Assembly: GCF_027257955.1 (NCBI RefSeq)
Contig: NZ_JANZNQ010000007.1
Location: 62,001-126,000, forward strand
Length of the DNA stretch: 64,000 nt
From: Zhongshania aquatica
GTDB taxonomy: Bacteria > Pseudomonadota > Gammaproteobacteria > Pseudomonadales > Spongiibacteraceae
Direction: 5' to 3'
The position numbers were made by a program, and so were the translations under genes. Positions 55,004 through 64,000 of this stretch are shown here, piece after piece; position 1 is the first letter of the stretch; each line of letters opens with the position of its first letter. Below the pieces are notes generated by a model. It saw nothing but the letters and a program-made list of their open reading frames with translations, did not search any database and was not told where the DNA came from.

Positions 55004-56488
55004 ATGGATACTTTCATTCTGGCCATTGATCAGGGCACTACCAGTTCGCGCGCGATTGTATTTAATGCAGCGGGTGAAATTTGCGGCGTTGGTCAGCAGG
55101 AGTTTAATCAGTTTTACCCGCAGGACGCATGGGTGGAACATGACCCGGAAGAAATTTGGGAAACGACGCTAAATAGCTGTCGAAAAGCCATGAGTGCCGC
55201 AGGTATTTCGGCGGCAGATATCGCTGGTATAGGTATTACTAACCAACGTGAAACAACCATTGTTTGGGATCGCAAAACCGGTAAGGCGGTTTATCCTGCG
55301 ATTGTTTGGCAGGACCGGCGCACCGCTGCGCGCTGCGCTGAACTCAAGGGGCAGGGTGTCGAGGGTATTGTGTCGAAGCGCAGCGGCCTATTACTGGATC
55401 CGTACTTCTCCGGCAGTAAGGTCGGCTGGATATTAGATAATGTTAGCGGTGCGAGAGCTCGAGCGGAAGCCGGTGAACTGGCGTTTGGTACCGTCGACAG
55501 CTTTTTGCTCTGGCGGTTAACGGGTGCTAAGCAACATGCAACTGACGCCACCAATGCCTCTAGAACTCTGCTTTTTAATATCCATACGCAAGAGTGGGAT
55601 GCCGATCTACTGGCATTGTTCAGTATCCCTGCATCCATGCTGCCAGAGGTTAAAGACAGTTGTGATGATTATGGCCGCTGCGACAGTCAGTGGTTTGGTG
55701 CGGAGATTCCAATCTGTGCGCTTGTTGGGGATCAACAAGCTGCGACTGTAGGTCAGGCTTGCTTTAACCCTGGCATGGTAAAAAGTACCTACGGTACGGG
55801 CTGTTTTGTGGTTTTGAATACCGGCTCGGTGGCCTTAAGTTCTGAGCATAGATTACTGACTACGGTTGCGTATCGTATAAAGGGTGAAGTCTGTTACGCC
55901 CTTGAGGGTAGTATTTTTGTCGCTGGCGCCGCAGTGCAGTGGTTGCGCGATGGCTTGAACTTGATTGGCTCTGCGGCAGAAACACAGCCATTGGCCGAAA
56001 GCGTTGACAGCTCAAATGGTGTGTATATGGTGCCAGCCTTTACCGGGCTGGGTGCGCCGTACTGGGATCCCGATGCGCGGGGCGCGATTTTCGGTATCAC
56101 CCGCGATACGGGTATTGCTCACATTGCTCGGGCAGCTTTGGAATCAGTTTGTTACCAAACCCGCGATTTACTGGAAGCTATGCGAGGTGACGGCGCTGAT
56201 TTTGAAACACTTCGTGTTGATGGTGGTATGGTCGCCAATAATTGGGTGGTACAGCGCTTGGCTGATATGTTGGATTGCCGCTGTGAACGACCTCAAATAG
56301 CTGAAACTACAGCATTGGGTGCGGCGTATTTAACTGGTTTACAACTCGGTATATATAGTTCTTTGGAAGAAATCGCCGCATTGTGGCGTTGCGAACGCGG
56401 GTTTGATCCGGCGATGAATGAGGTAGATCGCGCGCGACGTTATACCGGTTGGAAAAATGCGGTGTCGCGTGTTCGCACTACCCATTAG
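55004..56488 (+). CDS. glpK: Glycerol kinase
   Basis: 494 residues, near E. coli GlpK (502). It phosphorylates glycerol to glycerol 3-phosphate. [13 protein letters not shown] at the N-terminus binds ATP, and [34 protein letters not shown] and the FGGY signature region DGGMVANNW are present. ATG 55004 has AAAGGAGG upstream; ATG 54980 lies before that site and is not used. No glpF, glpD or glpR is in the window, unlike many species. Confidence 0.96.
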   Translation: MDTFILAIDQGTTSSRAIVFNAAGEICGVGQQEFNQFYPQDAWVEHDPEEIWETTLNSCRKAMSAAGISAADIAGIGITNQRETTIVWDRKTGKAVYPAIVWQDRRTAARCAELKGQGVEGIVSKRSGLLLDPYFSGSKVGWILDNVSGARARAEAGELAFGTVDSFLLWRLTGAKQHATDATNASRTLLFNIHTQEWDADLLALFSIPASMLPEVKDSCDDYGRCDSQWFGAEIPICALVGDQQAATVGQACFNPGMVKSTYGTGCFVVLNTGSVALSSEHRLLTTVAYRIKGEVCYALEGSIFVAGAAVQWLRDGLNLIGSAAETQPLAESVDSSNGVYMVPAFTGLGAPYWDPDARGAIFGITRDTGIAHIARAALESVCYQTRDLLEAMRGDGADFETLRVDGGMVANNWVVQRLADMLDCRCERPQIAETTALGAAYLTGLQLGIYSSLEEIAALWRCERGFDPAMNEVDRARRYTGWKNAVSRVRTTH

Positions 56489-56518
56489 TTTTTAGCCAAT
56501 CGCTGAGATACTAGTGTT

Positions 56519-59302
56519 TTACTGGCGCAGGTGAAGTGAGAGATCCAAGGCGCTTATCGGCATGGGGCGGCATACGTGGTAACCCTGCACGTATTCAACG
56601 CCCATATCTTTTACTATGTTTAGCGCTATACGATTTTCAACGCCTTCAACAATGACTTTTTTCCCGAGACTATGGCTCATATCGATCATCGACTTTACCA
56701 ATACTCGATCTTGCTCGCGTTCGTTAATGAAGCGAATAAAGGATTGGTCAATCTTAATAAAGTCGACTGGCAAATCGCGGACATATTCAAAGGACGTGAA
56801 GCCGATACCAAAGTCATCGAACGCAATTTTTGCGCCAATGGATTTGAAGTGATTTAGCAGGTCGTGAGCAATATTTAAATTTGAAATCGCATCCGTTTCG
56901 ACAATTTCAAAAATTAGTCTCTTAGGGTTTGCCCCCGTTAAATGAATTAATGACTCGATGCGTTGTTTAAAATCGGCTTGTTCTAGCGTTGGCGCAGTGA
57001 CATTTATGCTTAAGCCGGTAGTAATACCCGATTCTTCCCAGAGTGACTGCTGGCGCATAGCTTTTTCAATAACAGAATAATCGAGCTTGGGAAGTAAGCC
57101 AGACTCAGATGCGATACCAAGAAATTTCGCTGGCGCAATAAATTGTCCCTCTTCGTCAAGTAATCGAACCAGACATTCGCAATGACTGATACGGTTGCTG
57201 CGGAGATCGAGAATCGGCTGGTAAAATAATACCAATCTATTTTCATTAAGCGCAGACAGCAGCTGTTCCTTCATTTGATATTTTTTGTGTCGAGATGATC
57301 GCTTGCCGTCATCGTGTTCGCCAGCCGCGTAATACAAATGTCCTCGAAGTTTGTTTTTGACTCGTATCATGGTTGATGTAGTGTTTGAAATTAACTCATC
57401 AATCCCTGTTAGACTTTCATCGTAGGCGTCAATCACACCAGACAAACAAACTTCCTCTTCATCGCCATCGTATTTGAATGCAAAACGAGTAAGGTGGTCG
57501 AGATCTAGGTCTTTTGCACATTTTTGTGAATTATTTTTGTGGCAAATCAGCGCGCAGAATTCGCCAGAACCTGTTCGTGAAAGTATCGTGTCTAAGGGTA
57601 GCGACTTGTGTAAATGCGCAGCTAAATCATTGAGAAGTTTATCGCCCGCATCAAATCCATGACGATCGTTAAATGCCGCAAAATCGTCAATATCTAACAT
57701 AAGCAGTTCGATTAGCATAGAGTTGTGGTGGATATCGATGTAATTATTCGCGTCTTCGGTAAAACTGCTGCGATTGAGTAAGCCTGTAACTCGGTCGTGT
57801 TGTCCTAGCCAGCTCAGGCTTTCGTCGGCCTCGCGTCGTTCGGTAATATCAATGCCTAGCGAGAGTATTTTTCTATCGCCACCGACACAGAGGCTGCTGT
57901 GTGTCCAAAGGAAGTCGAGCTTTCTTCCATCCGCGGTAAAAAATGTGGTCTCACTTTGAATTTTTGTTCCGTCGCTGCTTAAGATCGGGAGAAGTTGGGT
58001 ACTCAGGTTTTTGGTTTGTCTCTCATTTCTAAGCCAGCTGTTAATGTTTGCTGACTGTGGCACTTGCTCTGTCAGACCAGTTAGTTCACGACCTAGCTTA
58101 TTAATATTGCGAATTTTTCCATCTGCGTCATGAATGATGATTGCAAGTGGTGAGGTGTCGAGCAGGGTTTCGTTAAAGATCTTGGCCTCAGTGAGCGCGT
58201 CTATTTTTACCGCAAGTTCATTTTTGTGCTCAATGACGATTCTGTCCATGCTGTCTAGCGAGTCGATAACCTTGTCCACCGTGTTGGCTAATATGTCAAT
58301 CTCGTCTATCCAATGGGAGTTAGATTCTAACTTTTTGAGTAATTGCCTCGCATTGTCGAACCGGCCCAAGGGTAACAATGGCAAAATTTTTGTTAGCTCG
58401 GAAAGGCGATTCAGTGGTGGCTTGAGGATGATTGCAATTAAAATAAGAATGATGATAAGTGTGATAAAGGAGGTAAGTAATAATTCATTAGTAGCCCTAA
58501 AAATTTGCCTGTAGACCTTGGCGTGGTCTTTTACAATTGCAATATAGTGGTTGTTCGACTCATCAGAACTTAAGGCTAGGAAGCGCGTACTATAAAAATT
58601 TGTTGAATCAAAAAAGCTGTTGTTTATATAGTCGTGAACATCGATTTTATCAGAAATTTTTTGCAGTATTTTCGGCGTTGTTGCTGCAGGGCTAGCGAGT
58701 AAAATATGCTCTGCTGTTAATTTCTTGGAAACCTCAGGCAATTTGATAATCGCAATATTTGCACCGCTAATGCCAGAAAAATCATTCAATAGTAATTCTG
58801 CCGAGCGATGGATAACGAGGATTACTTTTTGCGCATTGATGTCTTGCGTTGGAATAAGTAGGCGTTGATAGCATTTTTCCTCGCATACTATGGTTGCTAC
58901 CGCCCGGTTTCTGTTTTGCACGGCTTTTATTATGCTCTGTTTTTGTTCTGATGTGATCTTATGCTCGGTTGTGCCGATGCCTGAGCTGGTTACTTCTTCG
59001 CCGTTGTAGTTTAGGTAGTAAGCCGATTCAATACTCGATGAAAATGATGTTGCTGGTTTCTCTGGGAGACCAGTTTTGCCCTCGAATATTGACGGCTTAT
59101 TAGACTCTGGATTTTGGCGCTGTTCGGGGCTGATAAGGTAATGAAGGTTCTGGCTATTGGTTAAATTAAATAGCTCGCTGTTTGCATTATTGGAGATTGA
59201 TTTAAAGCTGGCTTCTAAGTCTAGAAGATCTTCTCGGACAGTTTCACGGTAAAGCGCAGTTGTTTGGGTGTATGTGTAATACCCTCGGCCTGCCATAACC
59301 AA
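56519..59302 (-). CDS. Membrane PAS-GGDEF-EAL protein with degenerate GGDEF
   Basis: 927 residues as drawn. A periplasmic sensor region (~20-255) is followed by a membrane helix (LLLTSFITLIIILILIAIIL), a HAMP-like linker, PAS (~375-490), GGDEF-like (~500-655) and EAL (~680-920) domains. The GGDEF site reads GSGEF (residues 578-582), so cyclase activity is unlikely. The EAL domain keeps Glu709 (CECLVRL) and DDFGIGFTS, so c-di-GMP hydrolysis is likely. The first start codons, TTG 59302 and ATG 59296, fall inside an N-terminal membrane helix whose basic part (KYLGLQRKLSGVLFL) is upstream in the same frame; a CTG at 59344 is a candidate start. Confidence 0.88.
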   Translation of the reverse strand: MVMAGRGYYTYTQTTALYRETVREDLLDLEASFKSISNNANSELFNLTNSQNLHYLISPEQRQNPESNKPSIFEGKTGLPEKPATSFSSSIESAYYLNYNGEEVTSSGIGTTEHKITSEQKQSIIKAVQNRNRAVATIVCEEKCYQRLLIPTQDINAQKVILVIHRSAELLLNDFSGISGANIAIIKLPEVSKKLTAEHILLASPAATTPKILQKISDKIDVHDYINNSFFDSTNFYSTRFLALSSDESNNHYIAIVKDHAKVYRQIFRATNELLLTSFITLIIILILIAIILKPPLNRLSELTKILPLLPLGRFDNARQLLKKLESNSHWIDEIDILANTVDKVIDSLDSMDRIVIEHKNELAVKIDALTEAKIFNETLLDTSPLAIIIHDADGKIRNINKLGRELTGLTEQVPQSANINSWLRNERQTKNLSTQLLPILSSDGTKIQSETTFFTADGRKLDFLWTHSSLCVGGDRKILSLGIDITERREADESLSWLGQHDRVTGLLNRSSFTEDANNYIDIHHNSMLIELLMLDIDDFAAFNDRHGFDAGDKLLNDLAAHLHKSLPLDTILSRTGSGEFCALICHKNNSQKCAKDLDLDHLTRFAFKYDGDEEEVCLSGVIDAYDESLTGIDELISNTTSTMIRVKNKLRGHLYYAAGEHDDGKRSSRHKKYQMKEQLLSALNENRLVLFYQPILDLRSNRISHCECLVRLLDEEGQFIAPAKFLGIASESGLLPKLDYSVIEKAMRQQSLWEESGITTGLSINVTAPTLEQADFKQRIESLIHLTGANPKRLIFEIVETDAISNLNIAHDLLNHFKSIGAKIAFDDFGIGFTSFEYVRDLPVDFIKIDQSFIRFINEREQDRVLVKSMIDMSHSLGKKVIVEGVENRIALNIVKDMGVEYVQGYHVCRPMPISALDLSLHLRQ

Positions 59303-59684
59303 AGCGATTGTTAAAAAGAGTACGCCACTGAGTTTTCGTTGCAGACCTAGATATTTCCCTTTGTTCGCAATGTGGTGGGTATCCGATGTCGATTCGTTAT
59401 GTTTCAGAGTGTGTGCCCAGTATCGGTGGTTATTATATCAGCGCTGACGTAAATGCTCCGTACAGCGACGTCCTCAGATTTACATGCGGTTTTATCTTCA
59501 AGGGCAGAAGAATATATTTCTTTTCACCTACTACTCATTTTTAACCTACTGAATATTTAACGTTTTTTCGTTTTCTTTTACTTTCTAAGGCCAATAGTAA
59601 AGGCTCTGTTGTAGCGGGTAAATGGCAAAATCACCTTTATATAAATTAATGCGATAGATCTTTTTTTATTTACTTGGTTGCTCG
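59303..59684. other. Gene-free stretch between the EAL protein and DUF1499 gene
   Basis: Both flanking genes are on the minus strand. Bases 59303-59450 continue the open frame of the EAL protein in-frame (no ATG/GTG/TTG) and may encode its true N-terminus. The rest is A/T-rich with T-runs and no recognised element. Confidence 0.4.
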
Positions 59685-60383
59685 TTACTTTAGGTACAGT
59701 TGTGTGAATTGTCTAATGCGTCGAGCATTGACACCTAAATCACCTTCACCAACGCGTGAGGCTGAGCGAATGTCTACCATAGATCCACTTGATGTTTCGC
59801 TAATACGAATAACAATGTCGTCAGTAAACCCGAACCAGAAACTCCTCTCTATGGCTTCGATATGTCCCCGTTCTTGGTATTCCACTTTCCAACCAATACT
59901 CTCAGCAATATCGAGCGCTTTCTTTTGTGCCGCGTCGACGGACAATAAGGTTGGGATGGTATTAATGTCTGGATACGCCTGTTGTTGTATCTGTCGATTG
60001 CGATCTGTGTATTCAAGTCTATTGTCACTGGGGCTCCGTTGTTGAACAGCCATAATAAACTGCGGGGGACGTTCGGTGTTTGTGCTGATGTCATGTATCA
60101 GAGGCGACCCGGCGCCTCGATATAGGCTTAGACCGAAAAAGATAATAGCCGGTAGCGCGATGATTGATGCTTGACTGAGTTGGCGGCGCCCCCTGAGACT
60201 TTGTACTCGCCGAGTGAACAGAGCGGAGGCGCAAATGCAGATAAAACTGAGTAGCCCGGCAAGGCTGAATAGGAGTAAGCCGATTTGAAAGTTAAAAATA
60301 TGAAGGCGTACACCGGCGGCGCCCAGCACCAAAAAAATAACTGAACTAATCGCGACTTTGTGAGTAATTGAGGGAATATTCAT
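59685..60383 (-). CDS. DUF1499 family membrane protein
   Basis: 232 residues. Four hydrophobic segments come first, then the DUF1499 domain, with wording PLIHDISTNTERPP, GWKVEYQERGHIEA and FGFTDDIVIRI. The role is unknown. ATG 60383 has GGAG 6 nt upstream; ATG 60431 in frame would add 16 residues and has no ribosome-binding site. Confidence 0.85.
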   Translation of the reverse strand: MNIPSITHKVAISSVIFLVLGAAGVRLHIFNFQIGLLLFSLAGLLSFICICASALFTRRVQSLRGRRQLSQASIIALPAIIFFGLSLYRGAGSPLIHDISTNTERPPQFIMAVQQRSPSDNRLEYTDRNRQIQQQAYPDINTIPTLLSVDAAQKKALDIAESIGWKVEYQERGHIEAIERSFWFGFTDDIVIRISETSSGSMVDIRSASRVGEGDLGVNARRIRQFTQLYLK

Positions 60384-60549
60384 AGCGGCTCCGAATTGGC
60401 GTATTGCTAATCTTACCAAAGGGTAATTCATATGCGCTTTTTTTTTACTCGAAGTCGTGATTTACTGTGGTTAGTATTCTGTAACTTTTCCGGGTTCGGT
60501 CGGTTACTTAGTCGTCATAAATAGATCAATAAAAATCATGGGGTAAGTT

Positions 60550-61326
60550 ATGGGCCGTGTCGAAGGCAAGGTATGTATTGTGACTGGCGCTGCCAGTGGT
60601 ATGGGACGTGCAGATGCAATAATGCTAGCTCAGGAGGGTGCGTCGGTTGTATTGACGGATTTAAATGAAAAGGACGGCTTAGCGGTTGCTGAGCTTATTG
60701 GTGAGCGCGCGATCTTCGTTAAACACAATGTGACCAGCGAAGAAGATTGGCAGCGTGTGGTGAAGACGGCGGTAGAGCGTTTTGGTCGTTTAGATGTTTT
60801 AGTTAACAACGCCGGTATGATGACGCTTGGCAATGTTGTCGATTGCACTTTAGAAGATTATCGTCGGGTTAATGCGGTCAATAGCGAAGGTGTGTTTCTG
60901 GGCTGTAAAACAGTGATTCCGGCTATGGAGGCGTCTGGAAATGGCGGCTCGATTATTAACATGTCGTCGGTAGCTGCCATGCACGGGATGTCGTTCGTAG
61001 CCGCTTATAGCGCCAGCAAGGGCGCGGTGATGGCTCTGACTAAATCAGTTGCATTATATTGTCGCGAAAAACGCAATGGTATTCGCTGTAATTCAATACA
61101 CCCCGACGGGGTCAAGACGCCCATGGTGTTCAAGGTTGCAACAGGACAAGAGTCGGCTACCCGCGAAGAGATTGAGTCATTGTCTACTGAAGCACATCCT
61201 ATGTGCGAGCCTGAGGATGTTGCAGCGTTAGTGCTTTATTTGGCTTCTGATGAGTCACGCTTTGTTAATGCGGCAGAAATGTTAATTGATAATGCGTCTA
61301 CGGCAACGCCTCCTATCGGCGTGTAG
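60550..61326 (+). CDS. Short-chain dehydrogenase/reductase (SDR)
   Basis: 258 residues, classical SDR. GAASGMG binds the dinucleotide, with LTDLN after it (Asp, NAD preference). NNAG, catalytic Ser in NMSSVAAMHG and YSASK are present. The C-terminal half resembles cyclohexanol or 3-beta/20-beta-hydroxysteroid dehydrogenases. A ring alcohol substrate is plausible. It is followed after 50 bp by an EthD-like protein. Confidence 0.88.
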   Translation: MGRVEGKVCIVTGAASGMGRADAIMLAQEGASVVLTDLNEKDGLAVAELIGERAIFVKHNVTSEEDWQRVVKTAVERFGRLDVLVNNAGMMTLGNVVDCTLEDYRRVNAVNSEGVFLGCKTVIPAMEASGNGGSIINMSSVAAMHGMSFVAAYSASKGAVMALTKSVALYCREKRNGIRCNSIHPDGVKTPMVFKVATGQESATREEIESLSTEAHPMCEPEDVAALVLYLASDESRFVNAAEMLIDNASTATPPIGV

Positions 61327-61376
61327 TGCTTTAAATAGGGTGACGTATATAGCGCGGCGCTAAGGAGTAGGTATTA

Positions 61377-62069
61377 ATGCGTAAAGTTATCTATTTAATG
61401 TGGTCTGACACGGCGAGCGAGGAGTTCGTCATGGCTTTGCATAGTAATTTACTAACAACGTTAAAAGAAAACGCAGCGATTAATCGTGTGCAGCTTAATG
61501 TACCTGATCGCGATGTTGCCGCGGCGGCGTCGTTGCGGATGGAAAATTCCGCACCGGCGTTTGATGCAATGTGCAGTATATGGTTGTCCACTGAGCTTGA
61601 ATTGGATGTTATAGATGGGCTGATTGATGGCTTCTGCGTTCAGTTTAGTCGCTACCATGTAGATGAAATAGAACGTTTAGAAAATACCGAGCATCGAGTA
61701 GCACTTGGTGCTCGTACCCCGGGCTTTAGTCAGATTGCCATGCTGCGTTGTCCGCAGCGTTTGGAGTATCAGGATTGGTTGGCCTATTGGCAAAATACCC
61801 ACACCCGTATTGCTTTGGAAACCCAGTCTACGTTCCGTTATGTGCAGAACATTATTACTGGCGTTGCTGGAAAAGATATCGCGTGCTATCACGCGATTGT
61901 TGAAGAGTGTTTCCCCTCGCAGGCGATGACAGATTCCGGCGTATTTTATGATGCGATTGGCGACACGGAAAAGCAGCAAAGTAATATGCAGAAAATGATT
62001 GATAGCTGCGTAAAATTTATTGATTTTGATGAGATTGATGTCGTTCCTACTAGCGAGTACTGCTATTAA
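61377..62069 (+). CDS. EthD-like (dimeric alpha-beta barrel) protein
   Basis: 230 residues. The second half (LAYWQNTHTRIALETQSTFRY) has the His and helix wording of EthD domains, ferredoxin-like dimeric folds found with ring-oxidising or ring-opening enzymes. The first half may be a second, diverged copy. ATG has AGGAG 9 nt upstream. It is likely co-transcribed with the SDR. No catalytic role can be assigned. Confidence 0.7.
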   Translation: MRKVIYLMWSDTASEEFVMALHSNLLTTLKENAAINRVQLNVPDRDVAAAASLRMENSAPAFDAMCSIWLSTELELDVIDGLIDGFCVQFSRYHVDEIERLENTEHRVALGARTPGFSQIAMLRCPQRLEYQDWLAYWQNTHTRIALETQSTFRYVQNIITGVAGKDIACYHAIVEECFPSQAMTDSGVFYDAIGDTEKQQSNMQKMIDSCVKFIDFDEIDVVPTSEYCY

Positions 62070-62134
62070 TAGTTTGCTATGCTTGCCCCGCAGCTAGGGC
62101 TGGGTTTAGTTTGACTATAGTGGTGGGTAATAAT

Positions 62135-62806
62135 ATGACAATTGATTTAGATGCTTCGTGGCACGCCGCCTTGGGGCAGCAGTTTCAACTGGAATATTTT
62201 CAAAATCTGATAAAATTTATTGATCGACGTTTAGCTGAGGGGGTGCGAGTTTTTCCACCAAGAGACGAATGGTTCGCCGCACTTAACAGCACGCCCACTG
62301 AAAACGTTAAGGCGGTAATTATTGGGCAAGATCCCTACCATGGCTTCGGTCAAGCGCACGGGCTTAGCTTCTCTGTGCCGCGAGCGACTAGAATTCCGCC
62401 TTCCTTAAGAAATATTTATAAAGAACTCCGCTCAGATTTGGGTATTGATATTCCTCAGCATGGTTGTTTGCAAGCATGGGCTGAGCGCGGCGTACTACTA
62501 TTAAATAGTGTGCTGACCGTGGAGGAGGGGGCCGCCGGATCTCATCAGGGAAAGGGTTGGGAGCTATTTACTGACGCGATTATTGAGCATCTTAATAACG
62601 AACGAGAAGGTGTTGTTTTTTTATTGTGGGGCAGTCACGCGCAAAAGAAAGGCGCTGTGATTAATCGGCAGCGCCATTTGGTATTAGAAGCGCCACACCC
62701 ATCACCATTGTCGGCTCATCGTGGTTTTTTGGGCTGCGGCCATTTTTCTAAAGCGAATGTGTATTTGGAGGCTCGCGGCGAGACGCCCGTCAATTGGCGT
62801 CTATAA
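62135..62806 (+). CDS. ung: Uracil-DNA glycosylase
   Basis: 223 residues, family 1 UNG. It excises uracil from DNA for base-excision repair. The catalytic water-activating motif GQDPYHG, the uracil-binding LLLNSVLTV, and the minor-groove loop HPSPLSAHRG are all present. The start is ATG 62135. The last 6 nt overlap the convergent MerR-family gene. Confidence 0.97.
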   Translation: MTIDLDASWHAALGQQFQLEYFQNLIKFIDRRLAEGVRVFPPRDEWFAALNSTPTENVKAVIIGQDPYHGFGQAHGLSFSVPRATRIPPSLRNIYKELRSDLGIDIPQHGCLQAWAERGVLLLNSVLTVEEGAAGSHQGKGWELFTDAIIEHLNNEREGVVFLLWGSHAQKKGAVINRQRHLVLEAPHPSPLSAHRGFLGCGHFSKANVYLEARGETPVNWRL

Positions 62807-63670
62807 AGCATCGTTTATTGGCGGCTGCGCCTTGTACGGAGAGTTTTTGGGTAAATCATCCATAATAGACTCTAAGGTGTCCGCTAGGAATTGACTGGCG
62901 GCAATCTCCATCGCTCGGCCTAGCTCAGCATCGACTACTTTTTCGGCAAGTGGCCTAAGTTTCCATATAAGCTCCGCGATCTTTGGTAGTTCTTCCGGCG
63001 GTGGCAGTTTCTGTTCTGCGTAGGGTTCTAAAACGTGTCGCGATACCAGTTTAACAAACTCGTTGGCCACCCGTTGAACGTTGCCCCGCATCATGCGCAA
63101 AATATCCAGTAGCTCGTCCAAAGGGATACCGGTCGCACATAATTCTTCCGACACCTTAAGGGTATTCATACTAGAGACTCTTAATTGAGTGCCTGAAATA
63201 CTGAACAAACCTAAATCGTGGGCTGTTTTAACCGCTGACGGAGTGAGCTTAGTACCAAACATCTTAACTAGTTCTGTCATGGAGATGGTTGTTGGTGCTT
63301 CGTTCGTCCATGGTGAGTTGAGTGCAGACTCTATACCGAGTACTTCACTAAGACCGATGCCTTCTTCTAATGCCGAGATCAATTCCTTGATACTCGAAAG
63401 TGTGTAGCCGCGGTCTAATAAATTGGCGATTAGGCGCAACCTAGAAAGGTGGAAGTTGTTATATATACCTTTTCGGCCTTGCAGTGTTGGTGGCGGAAGT
63501 ACGCCTCGATCTTGGTAAGCACGAATATTACGAACGGTAGTATTCGCCGCTATTGCAAGCTCTTCAACGGAGTAATCACGCTGATGCTCGGTAGTCGCAA
63601 TCGTATTCGAAAAGTTCGTTTGCGGCAGTAGCTGTGCCATATTACTTATGGTGTCTTCCGGAAATTTCAT
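62801..63670 (-). CDS. MerR-family transcriptional regulator
   Basis: 289 residues. The winged HTH is at ~33-100 (YSVEELAIAANTTVRNIRAYQD, then GIYNNFHLSRLRLI), followed by a long helical region and a C-terminal domain of ~130 residues without the metal-binding Cys of MerR/CueR. The effector is unknown, probably an organic ligand. GTG 63679 is an alternative start. It is divergent from a partly visible exported protein that may be its target, with a dyad between them. Confidence 0.85.
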   Translation of the reverse strand: MKFPEDTISNMAQLLPQTNFSNTIATTEHQRDYSVEELAIAANTTVRNIRAYQDRGVLPPPTLQGRKGIYNNFHLSRLRLIANLLDRGYTLSSIKELISALEEGIGLSEVLGIESALNSPWTNEAPTTISMTELVKMFGTKLTPSAVKTAHDLGLFSISGTQLRVSSMNTLKVSEELCATGIPLDELLDILRMMRGNVQRVANEFVKLVSRHVLEPYAEQKLPPPEELPKIAELIWKLRPLAEKVVDAELGRAMEIAASQFLADTLESIMDDLPKNSPYKAQPPINDAL

Positions 63671-63878
63671 ACTTCTCACTGCGCTTGACGCCCTCTAAAT
63701 GTGAATGTGGTCTGCCGTAAACATATCAATGTTACCGTTTGATTTTCTCTGAGGCTTCCGCTGAATACAATTTTGCGACGGCAGACACAAATATTTAAGC
63801 TAAACTATTTGCAATGGTGTCATCGTCAACATTTTTCTTGACATATTATGGGTCTCAGATTAATGTCTCATCATTCGA

Positions 63879-63895
63879 TGTCACATAGTGGCATG
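63879..63895. promoter_or_regulatory. Near-perfect dyad in the MerR/exported-protein divergent region
   Basis: ATGTCAC and GTGGCAT, 7-bp arms with one mismatch around ATA at about 63878-63894. It ends just before TATAAC (63899-63904), a candidate -10 for the plus-strand gene. A dyad between -35 and -10 is how MerR proteins act; the -35 (TTCGAT) is poor. Assignment is inference. Confidence 0.4.
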
Positions 63896-63932
63896 TAGTA
63901 TAACAATAAATTTGGATAACAGGTCTCAAATT

Positions 63933-64000
63933 ATGAGTAGTCGCAGTACATCCGTCTCGTTTTGTTTTTTGGCATTAGTCTTGGCTCCGACAACATTAAT
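63933..64000 (+). CDS. Start of an exported protein, cut by window edge
   Basis: 22 complete codons from ATG 63933: a Ser/Arg N-terminus followed by FCFLALVLAPTTL, the look of a Sec signal peptide. Nothing more can be said; the gene continues past the window. It is divergent from the MerR gene. Confidence 0.6.
   Translation, partial: MSSRSTSVSFCFLALVLAPTTL

Noticed and set aside
1-64000. CRISPR arrays, insertion sequences, integrases or attachment repeats
   Set aside because: No spaced direct repeats, transposase or recombinase motifs were seen; gene content is core chromosomal.

Overview
The window looks like a piece of a gammaproteobacterial chromosome of moderate GC content. The gene set is core chromosomal: tRNAs, nadK, pyrD, pepN, queD, dusC, ung, cysH and a complete type II secretion operon. 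The mix of FabY-like ketosynthase, SulP/carbonic anhydrase pair, PQQ alcohol dehydrogenase, many acyl-CoA and short-chain dehydrogenases and several c-di-GMP proteins fits a marine, lipid- or steroid-using member of the Cellvibrionales/Spongiibacteraceae type. That placement is inference from content only. I see no IS element, phage, integrase, CRISPR array or toxin-antitoxin pair.

Layout. 1-4.4 kb: end of a ketosynthase, a PilZ protein, then a coupled run of SRPBCC protein, nitroreductase and dienoyl-CoA isomerase, and an acyltransferase. 4.4-10.2 kb: a PQQ/haem c alcohol dehydrogenase convergent with a LysR regulator, which is divergent from a coupled carbonic anhydrase-SulP transporter pair (inorganic carbon supply). 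10.2-12.8 kb: a porin, a 0.6 kb gene-free stretch with three DnaA-box-like sequences, queD, and a tRNA-Val/tRNA-Asp/tRNA-Asp cluster behind a strong promoter. 12.9-26 kb: mostly housekeeping genes (nadK-glpG, yeaC, DUF2797, pepN, cysH, pyrD-marC) plus a coiled-coil protein of unknown role, an ACC-deaminase-like enzyme, a DUF1853 protein, an acetoacetate-decarboxylase-like protein and a UbiB-family kinase.

27.3-32.8 kb: a four-gene overlapping signalling operon: membrane histidine kinase, receiver-DUF3369 protein, receiver fused to a kinase module whose phospho-acceptor His is replaced by Arg, and a PAS-GGDEF-EAL protein. A serine hydrolase and a patatin lipase follow. 36.2-37.1 kb: a two-gene YeeE/YedE sulfur transporter behind an 18-bp-arm perfect palindrome. 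38.8-51.3 kb: an orphan GspC-like PDZ protein, a rubredoxin and a DUF3012 lipoprotein (both small genes found by reading), then gspC-D-E-F-G-H-I-J-K-L-M-N with mostly 4-nt ATGA/TTGA overlaps. 51.4-64 kb: a pair of acyl-CoA dehydrogenases, two SDRs, glpK, a large sensor with a degenerate GGDEF and intact-looking EAL domain, a DUF1499 protein, an EthD-like protein, ung, a MerR regulator and the start of a divergent exported protein.

The best candidates for something undescribed are the signalling operon with its degenerate kinase, the palindrome before the sulfur transporter, and the extra GspC-like protein. No new defence or mobile system is apparent. Positions and motifs were read by hand from sequence; family assignments rest on remembered family motifs and no database search was run.
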